This document shows positions 53,530 through 60,833 of a stretch of 64,000 bases of DNA, piece after piece. The notes beneath the pieces were generated by a model that saw only the letters and a list, made by a program, of their open reading frames with translations, searched no databases and had not been told where the DNA came from. Each line of letters starts with the position of its first letter. Position 1 is the stretch's first letter. Source of the DNA: Martelella mediterranea (GTDB lineage Bacteria; Pseudomonadota; Alphaproteobacteria; Rhizobiales; Rhizobiaceae); contig PVUG01000012.1 in NCBI GenBank assembly GCA_003001975.1, positions 1-64,000 on the forward strand, written 5' to 3'. The position numbers were made by a program, and so were the translations under genes.

Positions 53530-54363
53530 TTACCCCAATGCAGCAAAAATCCCGTCGGCGTCATTGGTGGTGATCTGGTCGGCTTTTAGCGCCAGAAGCC
53601 GCTCGACGCGCGCAAGGTCTTCCGCGCTGCTGCCCCTGATCGTCCATGCATCAACAGTCTTTCCGGCGGCATGGAAAGCGGCGATCATGTCGAAACCGGC
53701 GTTTTCTGCGGCGAAGATCAGTTCGAAATGGAGGTAGAACATCTCTGCTTCGGGCGCGGTTGTCAGGGCATCGGCGACAAACGCGGCGTAGCGGCCGTTT
53801 GCCATCACCTTCTCCATCGCGCCGTCCAGGCAGGGATCATGTCCCGTCAAAAGACCGGGTGCGGCTTGCGAAAGCCGCCTGACGGCGTCCGCATGCCCGC
53901 CGGACAGGATCATGTGGCGGGCGACCGGGCGGACGGCTTCGGCAAAGCGGGCAATGCTGTCCGGTGAAAAGGCGGACAGCGGCTCCTTGAGATCGAGCTG
54001 CAGAATGGCGGTCTCGTCGACGCTGCTTGTTGCCACCAATGCGGCCAGATCATCGAAAAGCATCACGTTTTCGCCGCTATCCCGCCCCGCAGGATCGAGA
54101 AGACGGGCAGCGCGGACCTCATCGGCGCTTGCCATGGCGACCGGTCCGGTGCCGGTGGTCGATTGTTCCAGCCGTTCGTCATGCAGCACCGCCAGGGCGC
54201 CGTCAGCAGTCAACTGCAGATCGATTTCGCTGCTCGCGCCGGCTTGCAGGCCCTCGGCGATGCGGGCTCTCGAAAAGGGCGTATCGGCGGGAAAGCGCTT
54301 TCCGCGATGCCATTTCAAAAGCGTGCGGTGGCCTTTCCGGATAATGGCGACGGGCGCTGTCAC
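53530..54363 (-). CDS. Glycerophosphodiester phosphodiesterase-like protein
   Basis: This 277-residue TIM-barrel protein of the GDPD family has an HR pair at 19-20, SSEIDLQL with E46 and D48, and LHDE with H61, the first catalytic cluster. Two features differ from typical members: PENT is replaced by PADT, and the metal-ligand Glu of the ExK stretch is Asp in LQLDLKEP. It may be active on glycerophosphodiesters or have drifted. The start is GTG at 54363, 2 bp after the ispA stop, and a longer frame upstream lies within ispA. It is translated with ispA. Confidence 0.8.
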   Translation of the reverse strand: MTAPVAIIRKGHRTLLKWHRGKRFPADTPFSRARIAEGLQAGASSEIDLQLTADGALAVLHDERLEQSTTGTGPVAMASADEVRAARLLDPAGRDSGENVMLFDDLAALVATSSVDETAILQLDLKEPLSAFSPDSIARFAEAVRPVARHMILSGGHADAVRRLSQAAPGLLTGHDPCLDGAMEKVMANGRYAAFVADALTTAPEAEMFYLHFELIFAAENAGFDMIAAFHAAGKTVDAWTIRGSSAEDLARVERLLALKADQITTNDADGIFAALG

Positions 54364-54365
54364 GC

Positions 54366-55274
54366 TCAGTTCTTTCGTTGGGCGACGAAACCGGCCGCCT
54401 CGACCAGGGTTTCGGCTTTTGCACCGAAGGGCGACAGCAATGTTGAGGCCTCGTCCACCAGTTCGCCAAGGCGGTTTTCCGCCCATTCGATCCCGTGAAG
54501 GGCAACCAACGTGCCCTTGCCGCGTCCGGCATCCTTGCCGGTTGCCTTGCCCATGGTTTCGCTATCGGCCGTCAGGTCGAGCAGGTCATCGGTAAGCTGG
54601 AAGGCAAGGCCGACCACGGCGCCGTAGCGATGAAGCCGCGCGCGTTCGTCCTCGCTGGCGCCGGCAATGATCGCGCCCGCTTCGGCTGCAAACCGGATCA
54701 GCGCGCCGGTCTTCATGGCCTGGAGCGTGACGATGCCGGCTTCGTCGGGCGGTGATTTTTCCGCCGCCAGATCCAGCGCCTGACCGCCCACCATGCCGCC
54801 AACCCCGGCCGCCCGCGCGAGCGCCGAGACGAGCTTCAGCCGTGCCGTAGGCTCAAGCCCGGTGGCGTCATCGGCAATGATGTCGAAGGCAAGTGTCAGC
54901 AGGCTGTCGCCCGCCAGAATGGCGCCGGCCTCGTCAAAGGCTTTGTGCACCGTCGGCCGGCCGCGCCTGAGGTCGTCATCGTCCATGGCCGGCAGATCGT
55001 CGTGGATCAGCGAATAGCAGTGAACGCATTCCAGTGCGGCGGCCACCCTGAGCGCGGCCTCCTGCGGACCGTCGAAAAGCCGGGTGCTTTCGATTACGAG
55101 AAACGGTCGGAAGCGCTTGCCGCCGTTTAGGACGCCATGGCGGATTGCCGCCATCAGCGTTGGCGGACGGGCGGTTTCGCCGGCAAGGGGGGCGGGGCCG
55201 AGAAGTGCGTCGAGGCGGGCTTCCACCTGCTGGCGGGCATCGTCAAGACGGGCGGTGAAGGTCTGATCTGTCAT
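54366..55274 (-). CDS. ispA: Polyprenyl (farnesyl/geranylgeranyl) diphosphate synthase
   Basis: This 302-residue enzyme condenses isopentenyl and allylic diphosphates. It has LIHDDLPAMDDDDLRRGRPT with the first Asp-rich motif (DDLPAMD) and LTDDLLD as the second. The two-residue insertion in the first motif is typical of bacterial farnesyl diphosphate synthases. GGKRFRPFLV is the substrate-side motif. The start MTDQTFTARL at 55274 follows AAGAGAAG. It is divergent from mtgA, with 130 bp between them. Confidence 0.94.
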   Translation of the reverse strand: MTDQTFTARLDDARQQVEARLDALLGPAPLAGETARPPTLMAAIRHGVLNGGKRFRPFLVIESTRLFDGPQEAALRVAAALECVHCYSLIHDDLPAMDDDDLRRGRPTVHKAFDEAGAILAGDSLLTLAFDIIADDATGLEPTARLKLVSALARAAGVGGMVGGQALDLAAEKSPPDEAGIVTLQAMKTGALIRFAAEAGAIIAGASEDERARLHRYGAVVGLAFQLTDDLLDLTADSETMGKATGKDAGRGKGTLVALHGIEWAENRLGELVDEASTLLSPFGAKAETLVEAAGFVAQRKN

Positions 55275-55404
55275 GCGCTTCTCTTGGCATGGCGCAGGGC
55301 GCCGTTCAAGCCGGAATGACCGGCGCATATTGCCGCTGCCTTCTTTTCAAACAGGCCGTTTTCGGGCTAAGGAGAAGGCGGTTTTTATGAGGATCGGTTG
55401 ATAT

Positions 55405-56124
55405 ATGGGCGAAACGCCGGAGTTTGATGAGGATGAAGCCCCGCGGCGGAGCTTTTTCCGGCGCTGGTTCCGTATCGTCGCGCTTGTGCTGCTTGTTGCG
55501 GTTCTTCTGCCTTATTTGCTGCTGCCGCTTTACCGTCCGGCCTTCGTGCATCCTGTTTCGATGCCGATGCTATCGCGGATTTTTACCGGCTATGACCGGG
55601 AGTGGGTCGCCTTCGACGATATCGCGCCGGTTCTGGTGCAATCGGTGCTGATGTCGGAAGACGGGCAATTCTGCAATCACTACGGCATCGACTGGCGCGA
55701 ATACAAAGCCGTGGTCAAGGACGCGCTGGCCGGTGAAGAGACGCGCGGGGCCAGCACCATCCCCATGCAGACGGTCAAGAACCTGTTTTTGTGGAACAGC
55801 CGCTCTTATCTGCGCAAGGTTCTGGAGCTGCCGCTGGCGGTTGCCGCCGATGCTTTCTGGCCGAAGAAACGGATCATGGAGGTCTATCTCAACATCGCCC
55901 AATGGGGGCCGGAGACCTTCGGCATCGAGGCTGCGGCACAGGAGCAGTTCGGGGTTTCCGCTGCCGATCTTTCCCGCCGTCAGGCCGCCCTGCTGGCCGT
56001 GTCCCTGCCGAACCCCACCGGCAGGCAGGCCGCCGCACCGAGCGCCCATATGAACCGCCTTGCAAACCGGGTGGAGCGGCTTGCTGCACGCTCCGGCGCA
56101 TACATTCACTGCCTTTATGACTGA
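55405..56124 (+). CDS. mtgA: Monofunctional peptidoglycan glycosyltransferase
   Basis: This 239-residue inner-membrane enzyme has one N-terminal membrane helix (about 22-44) and a GT51 domain. The catalytic Glu lies in SEDGQFCNHYGIDW, and GASTIPMQTVKNLFL and KKRIMEVYLNIAQWGPETFGIEAAAQ are the other GT51 motifs. It polymerises lipid II into glycan chains and has no transpeptidase domain. Its position next to ispA and near rpmF is usual in Rhizobiales. Confidence 0.95.
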   Translation: MGETPEFDEDEAPRRSFFRRWFRIVALVLLVAVLLPYLLLPLYRPAFVHPVSMPMLSRIFTGYDREWVAFDDIAPVLVQSVLMSEDGQFCNHYGIDWREYKAVVKDALAGEETRGASTIPMQTVKNLFLWNSRSYLRKVLELPLAVAADAFWPKKRIMEVYLNIAQWGPETFGIEAAAQEQFGVSAADLSRRQAALLAVSLPNPTGRQAAAPSAHMNRLANRVERLAARSGAYIHCLYD

Positions 56125-56206
56125 TATCCGATAAATCCATTGGTGTGCCGGCAGCGTTTCAGGGTAATTCCCGCTGAAGAGTTATGAACGGAAAGGACAC
56201 CGCCCC

Positions 56207-56854
56207 ATGCGTGATCTGACGCTTTATATCGGCAACAAGCGCTATTCTTCCTGGTCGCTGAGGCCATGGCTTGCCATGGAGGCATCGGGCATTCCGTTCA
56301 AGGAAGTGCTGATTCCGTTCGACTTTCCGGCCGGCAACCCGCGTTTTCGAGAACTTTCGCCGGTCGGCCTCGTGCCGGTGCTGCATCACGGCAAGGTCCG
56401 GATCTGGGAATCGCTGGCGATCATCGAATATGTCGCGGAGCTTTACCCCGAAGCCCAGCTCTGGCCCGATGACAGGGTCGAGCGCGCCACCGCCCGCACG
56501 CTTTCTGCGGAAATTCACGCGGGTTTGCGGGCGCTGCGCGGCGCCTGCCCGATGAATTTCGGCCGCAAACCGTCGCCGCTGGCGGTTGATGATGCCGTAA
56601 AGGCCGATGTCACGCGTATCAAGACCATGTGGCGCGATGCGCTTGAAGCCTCGGGCGGGCCTTTCCTGTTCGGCCATTTTTCTGCTGCCGACGCCATGTA
56701 TGCGCCCGTCGTCAACCGTCTGGAGATCTACGAACTGGCCGATGACAGCGTGACGCTTGCCTATATGAATGCGGTCAAAAGCCTGCCCGCTTTCCAGCGC
56801 TGGCGTGACGGCGCATTGGCCGAAAGCTGGATTATCCCGGAAGAAGAGATCTGA
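56207..56854 (+). CDS. Glutathione S-transferase family protein
   Basis: This 215-residue cytosolic protein has an N-terminal thioredoxin-like domain (about 1-80, LYIGNKRYSSWSLRPWLAMEASG and VPVLHHGKVRIWESLAIIEYV) and an all-helical C-terminal domain (FSAADAMYAPVVNRLEIYEL). SSWS in place of the Ser/Cys helix and the ES.AI glutathione site are readable. The specific substrate is unknown. It is inserted between mtgA and rpmF. Confidence 0.9.
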   Translation: MRDLTLYIGNKRYSSWSLRPWLAMEASGIPFKEVLIPFDFPAGNPRFRELSPVGLVPVLHHGKVRIWESLAIIEYVAELYPEAQLWPDDRVERATARTLSAEIHAGLRALRGACPMNFGRKPSPLAVDDAVKADVTRIKTMWRDALEASGGPFLFGHFSAADAMYAPVVNRLEIYELADDSVTLAYMNAVKSLPAFQRWRDGALAESWIIPEEEI

Positions 56855-57017
56855 GGCCGAATGGCTGCTTTCCGGTATGAGTCAAAAAAATGCCGGAGGG
56901 ACTGGTCAAACGGGCACAAGACCTGTATAAGCGCGCCAAATTTCATGAATTTCAAGGACGAACTTGCGGTGGTTATGCCCGCCGCGGATCAGGCCTTGCC
57001 GAAACTGGAGTAGTCCA

Positions 57018-57200
57018 ATGGCTGTACCGAAAAGAAAAACGACCCCGTCCAAGCGCGGTATGCGCCGTGCTGCAGACGCTCTCAAGGCTCCGGCATATGT
57101 CGAAGACAAGAATTCCGGCGAACTGCGCCGTCCGCACCATGTCGATCTGAAGACCGGCATGTATCGCGGCCGTCAGGTTCTGACGCCGAAGGAAGCCTGA
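57018..57200 (+). CDS. rpmF: Large ribosomal subunit protein bL32
   Basis: This 60-residue basic protein starts [20 protein letters not shown], the typical bL32 opening, and ends with [14 protein letters not shown]. It lacks the zinc-binding CxxC pairs of some bL32 forms, which is normal for alphaproteobacteria. CTGGAG precedes the ATG. It is followed by a terminator. Confidence 0.97.
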   Translation: MAVPKRKTTPSKRGMRRAADALKAPAYVEDKNSGELRRPHHVDLKTGMYRGRQVLTPKEA

Positions 57201-57230
57201 TCGAAAGATCGGTTTACCGAAAAGCATTTG

Positions 57231-57255
57231 AAAAGCCGTCCCTCGGGGCGGTTTT
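57231..57255 (+). terminator. Rho-independent terminator after rpmF
   Basis: CCGTCCC and GGGGCGG form the stem (57236-57251), preceded by AAAA and followed by five T residues, about 35 bp after the rpmF stop. Confidence 0.8.
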
Positions 57256-57281
57256 TCTGTTTTCAGGGCCCGGCGAAATGG

Positions 57282-57310
57282 ATGGCGTCTGAAACCGTTT
57301 CAGACGCCAT
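57282..57310. repeat. Perfect 29-bp palindrome between rpmF and phaR
   Basis: ATGGCGTCTGAAAC and GTTTCAGACGCCAT are 14-bp arms with a single central base. It lies 6 bp from the phaR stop and probably ends the phaR mRNA, though no T-run follows. The CTGAAAC/GTTTCAG core is shared, turned outside in, with the palindrome at 8668-8690. Confidence 0.6.
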
Positions 57311-57315
57311 GCGCT

Positions 57316-57876
57316 TTAAAGATTGTCGATCCGGTCCTGCAGAACCCGCAACTGGTTGCGCAGGTCGTCGAGGTCTCCGGTCACTGCATGAACCGCCGGT
57401 TCCTCTGCATCGCTGTCGTCGGCTGCGGCTTTGGTGCGATAGCTGCTGGCGCCAAGGCCGGAGCGGCGCGCCGCCTCTTCCTTGCGGTAATATTCCCGCT
57501 TGAGCGGGTTTTCATAAAGCGCCTTGTCCATCTGCTCGCGCATATGGGCCTGCTGTTCGGAAAACGCCTTCATGGCATTGTCGAGAAAGCCGGGCAGCAT
57601 GGCCTGCATCTGGTCGCCGTAATAGCCGATGATTTCCCTCAGGAAGGAGACCGGCAGAACGCCCTGTCCGGATTTCGCTTCCTGTTCGAAGATGATCTGG
57701 GTCAGCACCGTGTGGGTGATGTCGTCGCCCGACTTGGCATCCTGAACGGTGAATTCCTCTCCCTGTTTCACCATGTCCGCCAGATCTTCGAGCGTCACGT
57801 AGCTGCTGGTGCCGGTATTGTAGAGCCGGCGATTGGCATATTTCTTGATCGCAGTCGGTCCGTCGCGTACGGGCAT
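57316..57876 (-). CDS. phaR: Polyhydroxyalkanoate synthesis repressor
   Basis: This 186-residue DNA-binding protein has the N-terminal PHB_acc_N domain (about 8-70, IKKYANRRLYNTGTSSYVTLEDLADMVKQGEEFTVQDAKSG in three parts) and a helical PHB-binding C-terminal region with FLREIIGYYGDQMQAMLPGFLDNAM. It represses phasin and its own gene until PHB granules titrate it. The start at 57876 follows GGGGAGGAGAGACAA. The phaAB genes often found beside it are absent; an unrelated SDR is divergent instead. Confidence 0.93.
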   Translation of the reverse strand: MPVRDGPTAIKKYANRRLYNTGTSSYVTLEDLADMVKQGEEFTVQDAKSGDDITHTVLTQIIFEQEAKSGQGVLPVSFLREIIGYYGDQMQAMLPGFLDNAMKAFSEQQAHMREQMDKALYENPLKREYYRKEEAARRSGLGASSYRTKAAADDSDAEEPAVHAVTGDLDDLRNQLRVLQDRIDNL

Positions 57877-58318
57877 TTGTCTCTCCTCCCCGCGTTTGTC
57901 GTTTCCTCTTCCCACCCCAGATGTAACCTCAAAAAACGTGGCGTTACAATCGTTTTATCGCAATGCAGCGACAACGGTCCGTCCTGCAGCGGCCGGCTTG
58001 TCATCGCCGGTGCGGGGCCAAGACGGTGTTTTGCGGGCCGTTTGGAACCCCGGATTTGTGACGGAAAGACCGAGGCCGCAAACCGGACATGGCTTTGCGC
58101 AGGGCCGATATCGCAAGTGCAGCACCTGCGTCGTTCGGCTTTGTCGGGCCGTGTGTTGTCACCGGCTTTTCCACAGGCCTCATGCCTCTCGTCTTTTCGG
58201 GCCGGCGGCCGCAAACGCTATCGGGGCAGGGCATCTGGAAACCATGTGTCGCAGACATCACATCATATGTGCCTGACTTCGAACGAAGCTGCAGGCTGTC
58301 GAAACGGGAGGAAAAATC
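57877..58318. other. 442-bp gene-free divergent region between phaR and SDR gene
   Basis: No coding frame is convincing in it. It should hold both promoters. GCAATGCAGC near 57959 is TGC-rich like PhaR sites reported in other bacteria, but it is too short to call. Confidence 0.45.
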
Positions 58319-59065
58319 ATGGGCATTGAAAAGGTTGACGATCTTAAGGTGATCGTCAGTGGCGGAACCGGCGGTATCGGCGCGGCAACCGTGCGCTTGC
58401 TTGCCGCAGGCGGTGCGAAGGTCATGATCGGCGATCTTGCTGACGACGCCGGTGAAAAACTTGCCGGGGAACTGGGTGAAAACGTGCGTTTCCACCGGCT
58501 TGACGTCAGCCGGCCGGAAGACTGGGAGGCCATTGTTGCGGCTGCGGAAGAGGCTTTCGGCGGCGTCAATGCGCTGTTCAACAATGCCGGCATCGTGCAG
58601 TTTTCCGGTGTGAAGGACTGCACGCCCGAAGATTTCCGCAAGATCATGGACATCAACGCCAATGGCGTCTTCTACGGGATGCATTTTGCCGCACCGGCAA
58701 TCATCAGGGCAGGCGGCGGCGTGATCGTGAATACCTCGTCCACCGCCGGCCTTTACGGGGTCGCATCCGTATTCGGCTACGCGGCCTCGAAATGGGCGGT
58801 GCGCGGCATGACAAAGGCGGCCGCGCTCGATCTGGCGCGCGACAATGTGCGGGTCTGCTCCATTCACCCCGGGCCGATTGCCACACCGATGACGGCGGAT
58901 CTCGGGGATGACCTTGTCGCCAGCCAGCCGATAGCGCGCTACGGACAGCCGGAAGAAGTCGCGCGCCTCGTCAGGTTTCTGCTGGTCGAGGCGAGCTATT
59001 CCACCGGTGCGGAATTCATCATCGATGGCGGTGCAACTACCGGCTCGCTCGAACCGGTCAAATAA
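58319..59065 (+). CDS. Short-chain dehydrogenase/reductase
   Basis: This 248-residue NAD(P)-dependent oxidoreductase has cofactor motif SGGTGGIGAAT, NNAG in LFNNAGIVQ, catalytic S..Y...K in NTSSTAGLYGVASVFGYAASKWAV, and HPGPIATPM after the active site, as in 3-alpha/20-beta-hydroxysteroid or glucose-1-dehydrogenase-like SDRs. It is not PhaB by its motifs. An Asp in IGDLADDAG after the second strand favours NAD. The substrate is unknown. GGAGGAAAAATC precedes the ATG. Confidence 0.87.
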   Translation: MGIEKVDDLKVIVSGGTGGIGAATVRLLAAGGAKVMIGDLADDAGEKLAGELGENVRFHRLDVSRPEDWEAIVAAAEEAFGGVNALFNNAGIVQFSGVKDCTPEDFRKIMDINANGVFYGMHFAAPAIIRAGGGVIVNTSSTAGLYGVASVFGYAASKWAVRGMTKAAALDLARDNVRVCSIHPGPIATPMTADLGDDLVASQPIARYGQPEEVARLVRFLLVEASYSTGAEFIIDGGATTGSLEPVK

Positions 59066-59084
59066 ACTGCCGCCGTAAAGGCTA

Positions 59085-59116
59085 CAAAAAAGAGGCGGTC
59101 CGTCGAGACCGCCTCT
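59085..59116 (-). terminator. Terminator between SDR and L,D-transpeptidase-like genes
   Basis: On the minus strand AGAGGCGGTC and GACCGCCTCT form a 10-bp stem followed by six T residues, so it serves the minus-strand gene at 59151. It may also stop the plus-strand SDR transcript. Confidence 0.85.
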
Positions 59117-59150
59117 GTCTGATGCTCTGCAGTTTAACGTGTGAACGTCT

Positions 59151-60272
59151 TCAGCTCGTGCGGCTTGCCAGCTGGACGCTCAGGCCTTCCTTGAGGCTTG
59201 GCACGGCGACGATGTAATCGACCTTGTTGGCCTTATAGGCCTTCAGGAACTTGTAGTAATCCTTGAAGACAAGGCACCCGTGTGAATCGCCCGGTGTCCG
59301 CAGCATGTAGGTGTGGGCCAACAGCCCGGTCCGGCCGAGAGGATGGGTGCCGTCAACCGACGTCATCCGCAGGGCCGGCACGCCATGGAAAAGCGACTCG
59401 CGCATGGTCAGCTTGTAGGTTGCCGCGGGCACGGCGCCGGCCATCTTCACATGGGTATAGTCCGGGTTGTCGCGGTATTTACCCTTGCCGGAATGCGCCT
59501 CCATGACCTCGCCGTCGGGCATGTAGACCTTGCCGGCAGCGATATCGTAAACGGCCACCTTGGATGTGCGTTCCGGCACTTCGCCGAAAATGCCGTCGAG
59601 GCCGTCATGGCCGAAATCGGCATAGGCAAGGGTGAGGGCGGCCGGGCGTTTTTCCGGTGTGGGGATCTCGCCCGGCGCAAGCCGGGAATCGTCAGCGCCC
59701 TGCAAGACCAGCTTGAAGGCGTCGTCCGCGCCGTCTGCCGGGTGATCCTTGGGCGAGACGCTGGCGAGCGCGGTGCTTGCAGGAATGGTTTGCGGCGTTT
59801 TGGTTGCGGCCGGTGTTGCCGGGGTCAGCTCCGGCGGCAGGCCAGCAAGGGCAACATTGGCATCGGCATTTTCAGCGATCTGCTTGCCGACCAGCTTGCG
59901 CTGCCGGTCCGTCAGGGCGGAGTGGCCGCTGCGTTCAAGCTTCGGCTTGAGATAGGAGAGGCGCACATCCTCGGGCTTCAGCGTCTGTGCCCGTCCCTGT
60001 CCTTCCCGCGCGGCCAGAAGACGCGACGCCTTGACGCTTTGGGCGCGTTCCGGTGACCGGAAGGCCGGGTTTACCGTCAGAAGCGCGCTGCCCGAAGCGG
60101 CAAGATGCGGCCTGGAGACTGTCGCCGAAATGATGGGCGATGATGCAATCGTGGCGATCGCGCCCCCTGTGACAAGCAGGACGGCGGATGCTGCCACCAA
60201 TCGGAACAAACGGCTTTTATGGCCGCCACGAATGGACGAATGTCTGGTTTTTCTCGACGTCACGAGCCACAC
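59151..60272 (-). CDS. DUF2778 L,D-transpeptidase-like protein, membrane-anchored
   Basis: This 373-residue protein has a membrane anchor (about 22-48), a long Ala/Pro-rich linker (about 50-230) and a C-terminal DUF2778 domain (about 230-365). The catalytic stretch HTYMLRTPGDSHGCLVFKDY has the His and Cys of L,D-transpeptidases (HxxxxxxSHGC). DUF2778 includes Tlde1, a type VI secretion effector that attacks peptidoglycan, but rhizobia carry chromosomal anchored versions without secretion genes, as here. A cell-wall crosslinking or editing role in the periplasm is inferred. A later start at 60212 (MKSR-like region) is not supported. Confidence 0.82.
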   Translation of the reverse strand: MWLVTSRKTRHSSIRGGHKSRLFRLVAASAVLLVTGGAIATIASSPIISATVSRPHLAASGSALLTVNPAFRSPERAQSVKASRLLAAREGQGRAQTLKPEDVRLSYLKPKLERSGHSALTDRQRKLVGKQIAENADANVALAGLPPELTPATPAATKTPQTIPASTALASVSPKDHPADGADDAFKLVLQGADDSRLAPGEIPTPEKRPAALTLAYADFGHDGLDGIFGEVPERTSKVAVYDIAAGKVYMPDGEVMEAHSGKGKYRDNPDYTHVKMAGAVPAATYKLTMRESLFHGVPALRMTSVDGTHPLGRTGLLAHTYMLRTPGDSHGCLVFKDYYKFLKAYKANKVDYIVAVPSLKEGLSVQLASRTS

Positions 60273-60833
60273 TTCCTACGCAATACTCAAAGATGGTGTG
60301 TCTGTTTTCAGCCGGCAAATTAATGCACTCAGGGTAAATTTTTCATTACCCCGGCTTTCGCAGGCGTGTTTTTTTGTCAGAGCAGGTTTTTCACAGAAAC
60401 ACCGGGGAACTTTGAAACCAGATTTTGCGTTAGGGCGTTCGGTTGAAGTGTGTGGCAAAAGAGCCGCGAGAAATGCCGCTGTCATGCAAATGCCTTTCGT
60501 GTGCTGAACGGCCCCCGAAAGGACCTTGACGTTCGCGTAAATTTTTCGTCTGAATTTGCCGGTATTGGCAAAAAGCGGACAAAATGCGGCCGGAAGAAAA
60601 AAGGCCTGGCGCGCAGCGCGTCGCGGGAAACATGCGGCATGAAACAACAACATTCCACCCGCTGCGAGGCTTGCGAAGGTCTCTGTTTCCGTTCAATATC
60701 CGCCCGACCGGTCCTGGTGCCGGTCAATTTCAGATTGCCAATTTCATAGCAAGCTGCGGACCGGTTTGACAAGTTTGGCCTGCTTTTCTCCGGTTGGCCC
60801 GCATTGATCGGTTTTCGGCCATGAGGCCTCGAC
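60273..60833. other. 561-bp gene-free stretch before the SLC13-type permease
   Basis: This is the longest gap without a gene in the window. Open frames here have poor codon use and no family features. It contains an inverted repeat at 60555-60572 and an AT-rich tract near 60536-60556. It should hold both divergent promoters and could hide a small RNA. Confidence 0.5.
60555..60572. promoter_or_regulatory. Inverted repeat in the permease upstream region
   Basis: TTTGCC and GGCAAA flank GGTATT. It is a symmetric 18-bp site of operator size. No regulator gene is adjacent. Confidence 0.3.

Noticed and set aside
57833-58276. Open frames across the phaR upstream region
   Set aside because: They overlap phaR or its promoter region, with codon use unlike neighbouring genes.
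60276-60653. Possible small minus-strand gene in the 561-bp gap
   Set aside because: The frame is rich in Arg, Cys and Ser, and has no ribosome site and no family resemblance.
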